A stretch of DNA of 36,154 nt from Bigelowiella natans CCMP2755 (GCA_000320545.1 ADNK01000102.1:1-36154); one strand, 5' to 3'; positions 1-12,693 are shown, numbered from the stretch's first letter. The notes: generated by a model not told the origin, from the letters alone. A program made the numbers and translations.

Positions 1-195
1 TTAATTTTCGCCCCTTTTTCCCTCTTCAACAGTATAGGCCACCGCTGAGTTTGGTTTCCTCCTAAAACTTCACCCACCCCCCCCCCCCCAATTTTTTGTT
101 GATGTCTAGGTCCAAAAAATTTTGGATTTCGCCGCGGACAACGTAAATCCCCCCCCCCCCCCCCCCCCCCCCCCGCCCCCTCCTCCTTACTAGCA
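1..195. other. 3' flank of the Msr fusion gene, C-rich
   Basis: No gene seen. Two poly-C tracts (about 77-89 and 149-174) lie just downstream of the minus-strand stop codon at 196-198. They are homopolymer repeats of the kind scattered through the window. Confidence 0.6.
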
Positions 196-1298
196 TCATC
201 GCGGCTGCAAGCAGCACTCATACATGCATAAACACGACGCATAGTGCGCTCCTAACCCGTCTTCCGTCCTGAGCTTCGCATAGTCGATGTGACCGTTCAC
301 GATGAAGTCTTTCAAGGACACCAGCTTCAGCTCCTAACGTGTGTGTACAGGACAGACTCACGATTGTGTTCTGCGATCATTAGTGTTGCAGAGGGCGACA
401 GCACCGAGACGGGCTAGCACATCATCAAAGCGGAATGGGGAAGGGGTTCAGCCATCGCCAGCTGGTAAGCACGTACCGATGAAGCGCGCGAGCCGTCGGG
501 TGATTTATACTCGTCGCCGTTCGTTGGAACAGGCCCCGCAATCGACACCAAGTTGATGCAGTAACGGTTGCCTGGGGGGGAGGGCGTTGGCAGGGAAGGA
601 GGAGGAGGGAGGAGGAGGGAGGAGGAGGAGGACGAAGAGGAGGGGAGGGGGGCGAGAAGGAAAGAGCGAGGAAGGGGGTTATTCAGACGTACAAGATGAA
701 AGAGAAGATGCAAGGGGGGTGAGTGGGCTTTTCTGATTAGAATACCACGCTAGATAATAACATGTTGTTCGCGCCTCTTCCGTGAATACATGATCGATCT
801 CTGCTACATACAATCCATCTTCTTCTTCTCCTTCTTCTTCTGCTGCTGCTGCTCATACCTTTCCCATCCGGCAGATTATGGCCGAGGTGAGTACCCGCGC
901 GCGACACCACCTCGCCGTTTCGCAGCACGCGCACATCGTCCCATATGACCTCACTGTCGCGGAACGAGGGCCAGCCGTGCTTCTCGCTCTCCGCCAGAAA
1001 TTGGCGGAATGTTCTACCGATCGGGGCGCGGAAGAGCGGCTTGCCTGTGATGGAGTCGTAGTACACGGTAACAGCCCTGCGATTTACTTCCGAGTACCTG
1101 TTGTAGGCGGACCATGGCGCATGGCAGCTTCATCAATAGCACGCGACGCACGACGCATGCTGCGTGTGATAGTAGGAGTTCTTGCCGGGTAAAGACGAGG
1201 GAGAGTGCGACGAAACTAGGCCGGTGAGAAGGAGAGGGATGCTGTGCACATCTTCCTCCTTACGGCTATTGCTCTCGTTGAAAGTGATAATAATAGTG

Positions 1299-1329
<31 letters not shown>

Positions 1330-2585
1330 CAATAATAATAATTTTGTTGTTGTTGTTGTTGTTGTTGTCAGTACTATCATATCATGATTACATGTACTAT
1401 TGCTACCATTTGCTCCGCTTAAAATAGCCCGAGCTTTCGGCAAAGTGCCTGTTGAAGCAGCAGATCTTATTCGCCTTCGCCCAATCTACTTTCCAGCGTA
1501 AGGGCTTGATTGGCGGGTTCTCCGTTGTCCCATTCTTCTTCTTTGACATGATCGCCTCGCTGCCTATCACAGGGATGCTCATAGGCTTCGATGACGGTGA
1601 CGCCCCCGTTCCTCCCTGCTCACCAAAACAAAGCCAAACGATTCGGAGAGGGGGGGGTGGGGGTAATACCCATCAATGGTGACGCGGTGTCGTGTCGGCA
1701 GGGAGAGAAAGGAAGTGCAGGAGAAGGGAAGAAAGCTTGCTCAGGGGAGAGAGGAAACCGGCATGATGATGATGATGATGATGACGATGATGACGAGACG
1801 AGTGCATAATCGTCCTCTAAAGAATTTAAGAATCAAGCGCGTAGCATCCATGCATCATCGATTCGCCGAAGGGAGGCATGGGAAAGCATCATCGCATCGG
1901 TGTGCAACGAACGAGGCGTTCCGATTGTCAAAACCACCAACAAAGTCGACATAACCCTTAATAGAATACTAGAAACGATATTTGCAGCTTCCCCCGTCAG
2001 CCCCACCGCCCAGGCCATTAGTCATCATGTTTCTCCTGCCCCCCCCCCCCCCCCCTTTCTCCTTATATTCTCATTCCCACCTTCTTCTCATCTCCTTCCT
2101 CCTTGTCCAGCATGGCCCATCCTCGAATGGCGGCTTTGGATATTTCGTTGACGCCATCCTTGGTGATTCCTGCGGATGGAGATATATGGTGTTCATGACG
2201 GAGAGGGCAATGCACAAACGCATTTGGTTGCTTTGGTCGCTGATGATGTGCAGACGCATCAGGAAAGCATGAGAAGTGAACCGTGAAGTAGACTTTATTT
2301 CTCTTGGTTTACGGTTTTCCCTTCTCTACTTAACGTCATTATCATGTTCCTCAGCATCTTCGCCCGCTATCTTATTACCTTTTCCATCTTTCGCATAGAT
2401 GACTAGGGATGGGATGTGCTTGTTCGCGTTCTTGGCCGCCTTTGAGTTCTGATCGAAAGGCACTGCCAGCCATGGCATTCCGCTGAAGTATTCTTTGAAC
2501 CTGTCATCATTGCCGTAGTAGCCGTGCTTTCAATCTACGACGTTTGTCGTCATGCATTCATCTGGGTTGTACTTATTTTCCTATG

Positions 2586-2622
<37 letters not shown>

Positions 2623-4675
2623 CAAGAGCCGTGTTAGATGTATTCTGTGATGAGTTTGGGCAAGCGTACTCCTCTGGAGATCGGTCGTTGCTTCGGAACA
2701 CAATTTCAAAGGCAGCACGCTCTTCCTTGCTCAGACTCGAGTACCTTTCGAATTGTTGTTGATGGTCAAAGATTGAAGGTGGCAAACCATGCCGTAGCGA
2801 TAACATTTTTGCCGCGCGAACGAAACGGTTGTGTGAATGGATGAAGCGATCTAGAAACGAGCTAGCTAAATTTCTTTCCGTCAGACACAGCACACCGCAC
2901 AAACGTACAATTCGGCCAGCTTGGGCGTGAAGGACTTGCAGGGACCGCACCAATGTGCAGAGTGATAATAGCCGATGACTTTCCCATTGAGTGCCTCTGA
3001 CACGGATACTCGCTTTCCCTGGGCGGAGGAGCCAGTGTGGGTGAGGATGTTATTGTTGTTGTTGTTGTTGTTGTTGACGATGATTATGTATGATGATGAT
3101 GATGATAATGATGATGAATAATGTTAATTATAATGTTTGAGGTATCAGCGGCATACTTTGCTAGTGAGGAGATTGCGGCAATGAAAGAGGCGCTTTCCTG
3201 CTCCAATGGCTTTTGGGTCCGCTCCCAGCTCTATTTTCTCCATACTTTCGCCTGTGTGGTAGAGCGCCTTGTTTCAGTCTTCTGAATTCGTCGCGTCGTC
3301 ATCATCATCACCATCGTCACCATCATCATTACATTCTTGGAGATGATTGGATCCCTAGGCTTCGGAAAATGGGTACAATTTTTTCTTACTATCCATTATC
3401 GCTCTTTATATTCTTAGATTGATAGGCACCCTTATCGGATTTTGAGTCGTCGCCCGCAGAGAGAGAAAGGGCTGGCATGACCACGCCTGTGGGACGCAAC
3501 CCGCAATACCTTGAACAACAACAGGCCAATCACACACAGAACGCACCACACCTCTTCCCGCTGAGACTTTCCCTACTACCTTATATATCTAACACTGACA
3601 TATGTGCATGTGTATGCTCATGCGCTTAGTAGATGTGAGGAGCATGCGTGCATATGCAACCGTTAGCCAGACGGGCGGTTTTTTGGTTTTAGAAAACCGC
3701 CACTACGCTTGCATGCGATGCCATTTGTCATTTTTACTCGCGGTTGCCAGGCTTCGCATCGTATTGCTGGTGGTAGTCCTCAGCGTAATAAAAGGTCTCG
3801 GCGGGAAGAATCTCAGTTTGAATCCTGCCGAAATTCTTCTTGGACAGTGCCTCCTGGTACGTCTTCACGGAAGCTTCAATCACGGGTTTGTGCCCCTCAT
3901 CGTAGTAGTAGATTCCCGACCGATATTGAGTTCCGCGATCGTTCCCTTGACCCAATTTCTAGAGGTTGAGAGCGGCAAGGGAGGGTAAGAACGAGGGATG
4001 ATTGCCAACGACAGAAATTTCGAGCTTTGGTTAAAGCAAGAGGAGTGAGGAAGGAGCAGCTAAGAAGTGGGGGAAAGTTTTTATTTCACCTGGGTAGGGT
4101 CATGCGTCTCAAAAAATATCTTGAGAATCTATGGGGGGTAATAACAGGAAATTGCATTTAGATACGTGAGGTATCGAGGAGGTTTATGCCGTGTTTCATA
4201 TAAGCATGGTCGTGTCAATTCATCACCTTGGTCAAAGGGCACAATCTTGGATCAAAGACAATTCGTGTGACTGATTATAGGGTTCCATGATTCAGAATTG
4301 AATGTGATATTCGCCACATGTTCACTTTTGCCAACACCTTCGTTGTGATTCGTCTTCTTAGTGCAAACTTCTCTGTAAGATGGGTTGGGAGTGCATCCCA
4401 TCTGGTAGCCAACGTGGGTGCTGTAGACTCCTTCGAGATCCCAGAACAAGTTCTCAGAGCACCTGTATCATACATGTAACCTCTATGAACAACATCCCTC
4501 AACTCCACGTACATCGCCACTACCAAAAGCAGCCCATCCCAATCGAGATCATCTGTAGGTGTTCGGGGAATGGGGGATATAGCTTCGTATTGAGGATGAA
4601 GTGCTTCGCTTCCTTCGGCGGCGCATCACTTATGGGGTGCTTGCGACCTTTCAGGCACTTTTGCGCGGGAAGCAT
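196..4675 (-). CDS. Three-domain methionine sulfoxide reductase: MsrA - nucleoredoxin-like thioredoxin - MsrB
   Basis: Predicted to reduce both S and R methionine sulfoxides, with its own thioredoxin-like reductant. Exons, 5' to 3' on minus: 4675-4524, 4462-4338, 4270-4227, 4119-4090, 3958-3738, 3509-3430, 3251-3157, 3018-2905, 2725-2624, 2526-2379, 2169-2081, 1615-1407, 1097-859, 571-477, 333-196. All keep frame, giving about 626 aa. MsrA (about 45-210) has [23 protein letters not shown], and YCGLRPTG with a likely resolving Cys. The thioredoxin part (about 240-400) has [13 protein letters not shown] and MPWLAVPF, as in nucleoredoxin. MsrB (about 440-600) has [23 protein letters not shown] and catalytic RYCIN; the zinc CxxC pairs of many MsrBs are not evident. 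Least certain are the start (ATG 4675; a signal-like upstream exon is possible) and the acceptor at 2725. The 5' end faces the JmjC gene. Confidence 0.85.
2589..2619. repeat. (GT)n microsatellite in an Msr fusion intron
   Basis: About 15 GT units; on the coding (minus) strand this is (CA)n starting a few bases after the proposed donor GTCGCA of the 2725-2624 exon. Confidence 0.95.
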
Positions 4676-5118
4676 CAGAGGCGAACTCAGCGACAGAGAG
4701 GGGGAGGGGGGAGGAAGATATTCTCAACCGAAGTTATTCGACTCGCTTATCGTGGCGAAAGACGCTGCGAAGATTTTGCCCTAAATTTCTCTTTCATAGC
4801 ATGTCGCAGTCCAGTTTCGTCCTTGCATATGTTGCCGAAATTAGATCCGTCCTGGTTAGATCTATGTTAATTATGTTTCCCACCGCGGATCGGAACGAAC
4901 AGGTAAAGATTCGATGACAAACCGCAGAATCGCGCAGGAAAATCCCGGCAAGGAAAATAGGGTAAATAGACTTCATTTTCTCACTGCGACATGCTATGTA
5001 AGTTGTGGTTGTTGAAAGGAAAATAACATCCCGAATGCAACTGTTGACACAGTGATTTCAGAGTGCCATGGAGGAGGCAATTGGGCAAAGCAGATACTAC
5101 TAGATACTACTAGAAGCA
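4676..5118. promoter_or_regulatory. Divergent promoter spacer, Msr fusion / JmjC gene
   Basis: About 440 bp between two head-to-head starts (about 140 bp if the 4976 start is used). It holds a short perfect tandem repeat of GATACTACTA at about 5093-5112, just upstream of the plus-strand ATG. No TATA box is evident. The regulatory role is inferred from position alone. Confidence 0.4.
4868..4976 (-). other. Possible signal-peptide first exon of the Msr fusion
   Basis: A minus-strand ATG at 4976 opens a short hydrophobic N-terminus (begins MKSIYPIFLAGIF) followed by possible GT donors. Spliced to the 4675 exon it would give a secreted or organellar Msr. I could not settle the acceptor, so this is only an alternative first exon. 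Confidence 0.3.
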
Positions 5119-7030
5119 ATGATGTTATTCCTTCTACCCTTTGTGTTGCTCACTGTGGGCGATGCCGCTGAGGAGATTCATAATGGAGAAGAGGAGCTAG
5201 GGAAAGGAATCGAAAGCTTGTTCAGAGTAGGGTACTGTCGGCCATCGTCAGCTCAAAACGAAGAAGCAACTCGCCAAGGGATGTCAAAAAACTGGGAATT
5301 GATCGCAGAGACGCAACTAGACCTGCCCCACGAACCCAATCCGTGGAATATGGACGTTTGTAAGGAATTTGGCGTCCCTGCATGGTATAACGACTCGATT
5401 CGGTACTCGAACGACATCACTACGATCACTGTCGAGTCCGCGGCCCTCTCTATGTCCCACAAATGCGGCATGGCCGCCGCCGAATCCGAAGGGGAGGCCC
5501 CAATGCCGTTACCAAAAGAAGCTCCTTCCCACAGCGGACCGGAAGTTCAGATCGAGAGGATCCAAAGAGGGTCTTTTTCTGTAGCGGAATTCTACGAGGA
5601 ATACATCCGAAGAGGAGTGCCGGTAGGATAATCATAGTTCTAGATAAATGTTTGATACTTTGCCCAGTCGATTCAATTCTTTTGAAATTCGCACGATGCT
5701 ATGTCTGTGATGAGACTGGTGCCGATTGATTGTTACGAAGGTTATTCTCTCGGATCCTTTCGACGAGGAAGAAAAGGTTTGCGCGATTTGAACCTTAAGC
5801 CGGTGTATAAACTATCTTACGAGAATTTGGTTTTTCGAAGTCGCTAGACTCATGTAATGTGCATGAGTGCCCCTCACACGCGAGATCTACATTTTGCAAC
5901 GGCGTCTTTCATGTCTATCTGGAATCACAGATATCGAATAACAATAACAGGTGTGGTGGGAAGGTCGGGCAGAGCTTTCGCTAATTTTGGCTCGCGCAGA
6001 GCACGCCAACATGGATGTAAAGGAATACGAAAAAATGTTTCAAATGAGTGAAAGTGGTGAGCCCACATTTCACCACCCCCCCGAGCCGGAAAAGGCTGTT
6101 TTTTGCGACATCTGTGAAGAGATGGAACCCGTTCCGGAAGTTTACTACCCGTGGCCATTTCAATATCCTCGTATCATGAAGGAAGCTAGTTTACTTAGAG
6201 AGAGTTTCGACAGTACGATGACTATCTGGGGACGATACAATTTCTCGACGCCTTTGCACTACGACCAGTCGTGTCATGGCTCTCTCTCTCTCCAACATAT
6301 CGGTGAGCCATCCTCCATTGTCTTATTAGCAAGCACTATCAGCAAAAGAATATTGAATTTCGACATCATATTGTCAACTGATTTTTCTAGGTGAATGAAT
6401 CTCTCAGGTGAAAAACGTTGGTGGCTATGGGCTCCTTGGGACATTGAAAGAAGGAATGGCACAATGATATCAGCTCACACCAGGTTTACAGCTGACCTCA
6501 AACCAGGGGAGATCCTGATGTACGGGCCAGCTTGGTGAGACAATTTCCAACTGCACACGCCTGTTTTCTAGCTCATATAGCAAAGTTGTTTCGGCTTCAG
6601 GCGAATAACTTATGATGAGCCTAATCGACAGATGGCAATCATAACTTTTTATTCCATCGACGTGAGTTGACAAAATTCTTATAAAAGGTCAATATTCTAT
6701 AATATCAGGTACCACCAAACGCAAACGCTTGGGGAAGAGCTTTCGCTCGCAACTGTTGTTTTCTTAAAGGATCCTCCATTTTTTGGGATTTTGCCTGAAC
6801 ACTTCCGTTCACCCCGAGGGTTTGCTGCATGTGCGGAGCCAGAGGGTGGATGGTTATGGCGGGATACAGGATGGGAAAACTCTCTGAAGCAAAGTGCCTT
6901 GTCGCCCAACAGTTTTTCCACCGCCTCGAAGTACGTGCGATGTGTTCTGGAGAATGAGGATTCCTGTTTAAATCCAGCTACTATCCATGCAAGTAGTTGT
7001 GACGCAAGTGAGGGCGAGTGTAAATTATAG
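5119..7030 (+). CDS. JmjC / cupin-8 family Fe(II)-2OG oxygenase-like protein with signal peptide
   Basis: Exons 5119-5622, 5951-6302, 6408-6534, 6709-7030; all phases agree, 434 aa. The N-terminus (MMLFLLPFVLLTVGDA) is a typical signal peptide, so it should enter the secretory route rather than act as a nuclear histone demethylase. The cupin core shows SVAEFYEEYIRRGVP, then PLHYDQSCHG with the metal HxD (His271, Asp273), QHIGEKRWWLWAPWD, LKPGEILMYGPAWYHQT with the distal His330, and a C-terminal Cys-containing tail. The order HxD, GEKxW, PGE, H is that of cupin-8/JmjC proteins such as JMJD-type hydroxylases. The substrate is unknown: protein hydroxylation is the family expectation. It is head-to-head with the Msr fusion and tail-to-tail with the Sel1-like gene. 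Confidence 0.85.
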
Positions 7031-7977
7031 AATGGTACATGTGTGTGCTCCATGGAGGATCGTATGATCATGCTGTCAGCCAACGACTCGACTGATGCCT
7101 TCGCCAATGCTACGCTCTGATATTATCCATCTCACCTGTCCTTCCATGTAAAATGTGTCATCTACACGTTCACGTTCGTACGCCACATGACACATGTACG
7201 TCCAACAAACCATAGGAGAAACAGTACTGTGTAATGATGTGTGCAAAATGCAAACATGATGACAATTGAAAGAATTTAACACATTCATCACATCCGTCTC
7301 ACAACATGTAGATGTTGTAGGAATTACTGTTGCCACTAATTCAAGGCTGCATGGTTTCTGCGCCTAACTTGACACATGCAAATTGTCGTCACATGTAGTC
7401 GTGGTCCAATTCAAATGCACGCAAAGCTGGCGCAATGTTCACACGTTGTAGATCCCTAAATGCGCTACTACCATTGCCCGTGCAGTCCTCGTCGATCAGT
7501 TGTCATTTAGCAGTGCTCTTGGCACTACAAGGTCACGAGATTGATGTGACTACGTACAGCAGTACATGCATGCTTTTCGCTAGCGCGGTCACTTACGCGT
7601 CTGCATGAGTTTGATGTTGGGCGAGGACAAGCGCGATTGATTAGAAGAGGGGTTATACTAATGTCAGTAGATTGCACGTTCGTATGACATTAGGTGTAAA
7701 CGTACATAGCTGCAGCTCCCTCTTATGAATGCAGCTTCTCCTGTGCACTGCACGAGTATATATGAAGACAACTTATGCGATACTAACTAAATAAAAGATA
7801 TACGAGTGTACATGTATAAACTACCGACAAATGACCGGAAAATTTGAAAATATCTATGTTCTGTACAACATCAGCTAAAAGCTATTTTGTCTTAGTCAAT
7901 CGATCTTGGTACTTTTAGAGGACGGCGTTGGCTGTCAAAGGATATCTGGTCGAAGCTAGTGTTTCATTCTAACAAAT
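7031..7977. other. Convergent intergenic spacer
   Basis: No gene seen. Rich in CATG, TGCA, ACATGT and GCTAGC words. About 7235-7320 contains a block (GATGACAATTGAA, then CACATCCGTCT) with a diverged relative at 22225-22290 and traces at 17690-17760. Probably 3' UTRs plus a degenerate dispersed repeat. Confidence 0.5.
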
Positions 7978-8594
7978 TTATGATACATACGATATAATAA
8001 TATCCACTTGATCTTTGTCAAGGACGGGTTCCTGCTCTTCAAGAAGCACGTCTAATATGGACGGAGTGACCATTTCCTGGATGATCTTGGCTGCCTTAAG
8101 AAAGTCTCTCTTTAAACCAAAACTGTGAACATTTAGCATTTATTATTATAGTATAGTCCGAAACAAAATTTACTAATCTTCTTACCCCATCTCAAAGCAC
8201 CATGCCAGATTTTGCATACCATAGTGATCGCCTTTTTCCGCGGAAATTTCGTAGAACACTACAGCCTTTGCGGTAAAGGGAAAATATCAGGTTGAACTTT
8301 CACATAGCAAATAGATGAATCATACGACTTAGAAGTTACCAGACGATACTGTGCCATGTCGTAGTAATAGTCACCACACCGGTTGAGAGTCTTCGCATCA
8401 TAATTCTTCCTTTCCGGGTTGTCAGGCAGCTTCAATGGATATTCTACGTGCCCCCCTGATCCCGGCCAAGCGAGAAGACCCACATCTATGGAGTTCATAC
8501 CATGAATCCCAGTGACCATCGGTCGACGTCGAGCGCGAAGGTAACGACGCGACCGAGCAGGGACAGGTATTGCAAACTGATCATTCGTGGACAT
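7978..8594 (-). CDS. Sel1-repeat-like protein, C-terminal part (5' end unresolved)
   Basis: Supported 3' exons on minus: from about 8454 (or further upstream) to 8340, then 8265-8186 and 8122-7978, ending at TAA 7978-7980. The spliced reading has two helical-repeat units typical of Sel1/TPR proteins: LNRCGDYYYDMAQYRLA followed by YEISAEKGDHYGMQNLAWC, FEMGFGLKRDFLKAAKI, then an acidic tail ending ISYVS. The spacing of A, Y, G and L residues matches Sel1 units (AxxGxxxAxxxLAxxYxxG). Such proteins are scaffolds, for example in ERAD (SEL1L/HRD3), but nothing here identifies the complex. A 49-nt intron (donor GTATGA near 8505) may precede the first supported exon. Upstream coding sequence up to about 8950 is possible but I could not join it. 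Confidence 0.55.
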
Positions 8595-9503
8595 TCTGGA
8601 GGTCCTCCTCGGATGAACACGCCTTCAAGGCCAATTCCTTGAAGCTATAGAAGAAAGATTTTATGACGGGTCCCTTAAGCATACTGTTTGATGAGAAAAC
8701 TCGAAATATACGAAAAAATGAATTCATGCCATTTGGCAAAAGCTTCACAGCACTCAACATGAAATAATTTGGAAACAGAAAGAGGAGGGGCCCGGATAAG
8801 TCGAATTCAGCAGAATATGAAGCATCGAAATTCACGGAGGGCTCGTGCGATAGTATCGAGCCGGTTTTGTGCGTCCCTCCGTTTCTTTGACTAGAGAAAT
8901 TCGAATCGATTTGCTGGGAAGGATACCTCTTGGTGGGGGAATGCGACTTCACTCGGAAAGAGAGTCCCCGATAAGACTCATCTATTGTGTTTTCTCTGTC
9001 AAAAGATAGCCAAAATACAATGCGAAAATGCCCCCAGCCAAATCACAAATTAACTAAATTGGAGAGAACGCTCTACAGATAGAAGTTTCCACCTTTCATT
9101 CCTTGTTCTCGATTGGGAAAAAAATGTCAACGAAGGTGGGAAAACCGGCTTCCCCGCCCGATGTCTCCTTGCGACTTCGATTTCTGTGTAATAATGGAAG
9201 GAAAAGGATCCAGAACGATGCGAGTACTCGCAGTTCGGTATTTCACTCCACGGCTACGAGAAAATAACCGGGATTCTTTCACTGCCCTAACGCTTCGCGC
9301 AGGTATGCGAGAAATATCGTGGAATCTTCGCCAGCAAGGATCGTGGATGTCTTAGGCCGTGTTACTCCGTAATCTGTGTGTCCTGGTAAACGACATGGAA
9401 AATGTGATGTCGCATGAGAAATTCGCCCGATGAAAGGCGATCCCGAGTCCCTTACTTTCCCTCTCTAATCCCAACAGGCCCCCCCCCTTTTATCCGTACC
9501 CCA
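8595..9503. other. Divergent spacer, possibly with 5' exons of the Sel1-like gene
   Basis: An open minus-strand stretch (about 8952-8581) could be part of the Sel1-like gene, but it has no recognisable motif and no clear splice path. 9000-9500 shows no gene; it should hold the promoter of the LOG-ProA gene, whose frame is also open upstream to an ATG at 9414. Confidence 0.4.
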
Positions 9504-10893
9504 ATGACGTCGTCGACATCGCTGCGCGTGTGTGTGTTTGGCTCCTCGTCGAAGCAAACTCCCGAGACTTATCTAAAAGAGTCGTACAAACTAGGCAAGC
9601 TGATCGCAAAGGTAGTTGTCAGCAACCTGAAAAGATAGTTCCTGCAGCAGGTCTGCTGGCCTCCCAGGCAGCGACGAGCACAAAACCGGGCTTCTCTAAC
9701 ACGTACTTCGGATGTTTTCCACAGGGTGGCCATGTATGTGTTACGGGAGGTGGGATATCAGGCTGTATGGGCGCGGTGAGCGACGGATGCGCAGATGCTG
9801 GAGGTCTGTAAAATCGTGGGGTTTTCAATCGATTTGAGTAGCAGTGGGTCCACGGGAATCTTGCGAGATAATGAGGGGAATATTTGCGCCCACCCTTCTT
9901 AGAGAAGAGGATTAGGAAGACGTTAACGAAAACAGAATGAAATCAGCTTATGCACTACACGTTTTTGCGCTACGAATTGAATGATATACCTCTCTTCTGA
10001 TTAAAGCCCATATTTTGTAGGCACTGCTGTAGGTGTAATCCACGAGATGTGGTGTGCTGAGGGAGAAATGGACGAGAAGCATCGTCGTCTCAGCGAACTC
10101 ATTGTAATATTCATATTGCAATTTGTCCTGCAAGCAAGTTCTTGTTGTGAGTGCTGAACGATTGACAGTCTATTTGTAGAACTTGCATCAATGCGTATAG
10201 GGCATATTGATTTTTATGCTTATGTATAATTTGCTGTGCCTTGTGTGTGTTATCTACTCCGCGTGGTCCGTTTTATCGACGTGTTGAAATTAACAGAAAG
10301 TAGGTGGTAAGAACCTCATGAGGAGAAAGGAAGCTCTCCTAGGTCACCGTACACACAATAACATTCTTCCTGAACCTTACATTAAAATGTTGATTTTTCT
10401 GAAGATATTTTGTGTCTACCCTCCCTCCCCCCCTCCACTCTCTCCTCCTTGAAACCATGCAGAGCGCGCAGACTGTTTTGTATCCCTTCCAGGGGGTGTT
10501 GGAACATTTGATGAAGTACACACACACACACACACACACACATAGAGAGAGGGAGAGAGAAAGGAATCCCCTATATGTTGTACAATATATATATATATAT
10601 ATATATATATACAACATTGTACTCAATCGCGCAACCCGCATGTAAGAATATACGCTATCAGAAAGACGGCCATTGATTTTCGTGGCGCCTACATTTGTAC
10701 TAACACCGTCCTCGTCGTCGTTGTGGGTGCTCCCCTCCCCCTCCTTTTCCTCCTCCTAATAAGCTGTGTGAGGTGGTGTGTGAGAAACAACTTGGCATGA
10801 ACCCACGGGTCTGCGTTCTTCTCAACATCGATGGCTACTATGACGGCTTTCTACAACAAGTAATCAGATTAGCACATATGACACACGCACACA

Positions 10894-10974
<81 letters not shown>

Positions 10975-11192
10975 GAGGGAGAGAGAGAGAAGGAAAGCAC
11001 GCGAAACAGTCGTTACGACACCGTGATGGTGGGTTTTCGAAACGCTCAAAAAGCTCGCATTGTTCTTCAGATGAAGCGGATGCAAAAGGACAAAATCCTG
11101 TACGTTCCAACTGAAAAGGTAGAGTCCCCTTCGACGACGATAACACCAACGATCACAAAGAGACAGCGGGAGCAATGTTGATGACAACAGCA

Positions 11193-11231
<39 letters not shown>

Positions 11232-11448
11232 CGCGCGGTGTGGTTCTCATTGTGTATACATGCTTGTTGTGTTGAACAATGTGGTCGCTCCTCTTCCAAT
11301 GATGGAAACAAGCTCATTCTCACTGCAACTACTGCCGAGGAAGCGCTCGAGTTGTGCGTCAAGCATCATGCTGAAAATCAGAATCTCAAAATTGTACTTG
11401 CACACGATGCACAGACCCTCCCCCTACAAATACACTTTCGCCCACACA

Positions 11449-11495
<47 letters not shown>

Positions 11496-12658
11496 TTACA
11501 TATATATTATATGTGTGTATAGAGAGAGATAGAGAGAGAGGGAGAGAGAGTCTCACAAGATAATATGAAAAGCCTGCATACAATGCGGTGATCCAGTGCG
11601 CAATAGAGATGTCGCCGTTATCATCGTAGTAGTTGTTATTGTCCTTGTCGGCATTGCCGTGAAATTGTCGGTGCTACTGCTGCTGCTGCTGCTGCTGCTG
11701 CTTCTTCTTCTTCTTCAGAATACGGACGAAAACATGAAAGCCGTAGAGAAGAAGAAGAAGACAGAGGAGAAGGAAAAGGAGGAGGGGCAGACAGGCGGAA
11801 ACGGCGAGAAGATCGAGATAAATGAGAAGGAAGACGTGGTAATAATAATATTGTGAGAACAAGTCATGCCGATGACCACTAGCAGCAGCAGTATCCTCCT
11901 CCTCCTCCTCCTCCTCCTCCTCCTCCTCCTAATACTACTACTTCCCTTTCTTCGCATGGTGTGTATTATTTGCGCTGGATGCAGGTAAGAGCTGCCATTG
12001 AGGCTCGTGCCCAGTCGTTGAAACTGCAGGTTGACTGTGCTTCTTGTCTTATATTATTACATTGCATATGAGTGCGTGATGATTGATGATAGCGCTCAAG
12101 CTACTCCTCGTATACGGGCAACGACGACGTGATGAGCGACAACTAATTGACCTTCTCCTTCCTCTCCTTCTTCTTCTTCCTCCTCTTCTATCTTCGGAAC
12201 GCCAGGCCTTGGACACTGCCAGCCGCCGGGCTATTCTGTTAGAAATAGCAAAGACGCTCGCGGCGAACAAAAACGAGATTCTCGAGGTAAATAGTGGCAC
12301 AACCCATGACCCGAAGACATGTAGATGCAAAGCGAGTGTGCTGCGCAGCTATGAGCACCTCAATCAGGCGCCGCCAGTTGTTGTTAATGCAGGCTTGCCG
12401 GTGGTGTTCTTTGCTGTCGTCTTTCCAGGTAAATAAGGAGGATATCAAGGCCGCCCAATCTATGAAAATGTCCAAGTCGATGCGGAAGGTACAACCTACC
12501 TGCGTGTTTGATGGTGCGGTCGCTCGAAGGGAGATAAACTCACAAATATACTCACACACAAACACGCAGAGAGGAAGGGGAAGGGGGGGGGGAGGGAGAG
12601 AGAGAGAGAGAGAAAGAGAGGGAATTCGCTGCATACGATTGTCATATTATATAAATGT

Positions 12659-12693
<35 letters not shown>

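Larger units (their letters stand above)
9504..11393 (+). other. LOG module of the fusion
   Basis: Eight exons encode a complete LOG domain. The Arg in MRRKE and the PGGxGTxxE signature, which bind and cleave nucleoside monophosphate in the family, are intact, so activity is plausible. The module ends at [18 protein letters not shown] and [13 protein letters not shown], matching the usual LOG C-terminal helix. Confidence 0.85.

Noticed and set aside
5253-5635. Antisense and shifted frames within the first JmjC exon
   Set aside because: No motif, and fully overlapped by a supported exon with a signal peptide.
7031-7977. tRNA or rRNA genes and CRISPR-like arrays (searched by eye here and elsewhere)
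   Set aside because: No cloverleaf with conserved T-arm, no rRNA signature, and no spacer-repeat periodicity was seen; the repeats are microsatellites.
10412-10645. Open frames of His-Thr, Arg-Glu, Val-Cys, Leu-Ser or Tyr-Ile repeats (here and at many microsatellites)
   Set aside because: They are dinucleotide repeats read as protein, lie in introns or spacers, and appear on both strands at once.
11596-11718. Possible separate start of a ProA gene (frame beginning MRNRDVAV)
   Set aside because: It reads through Val/Leu triplet repeats; the CTT-rich tract followed by CAG is a better splice acceptor. It remains the main alternative to the fusion.
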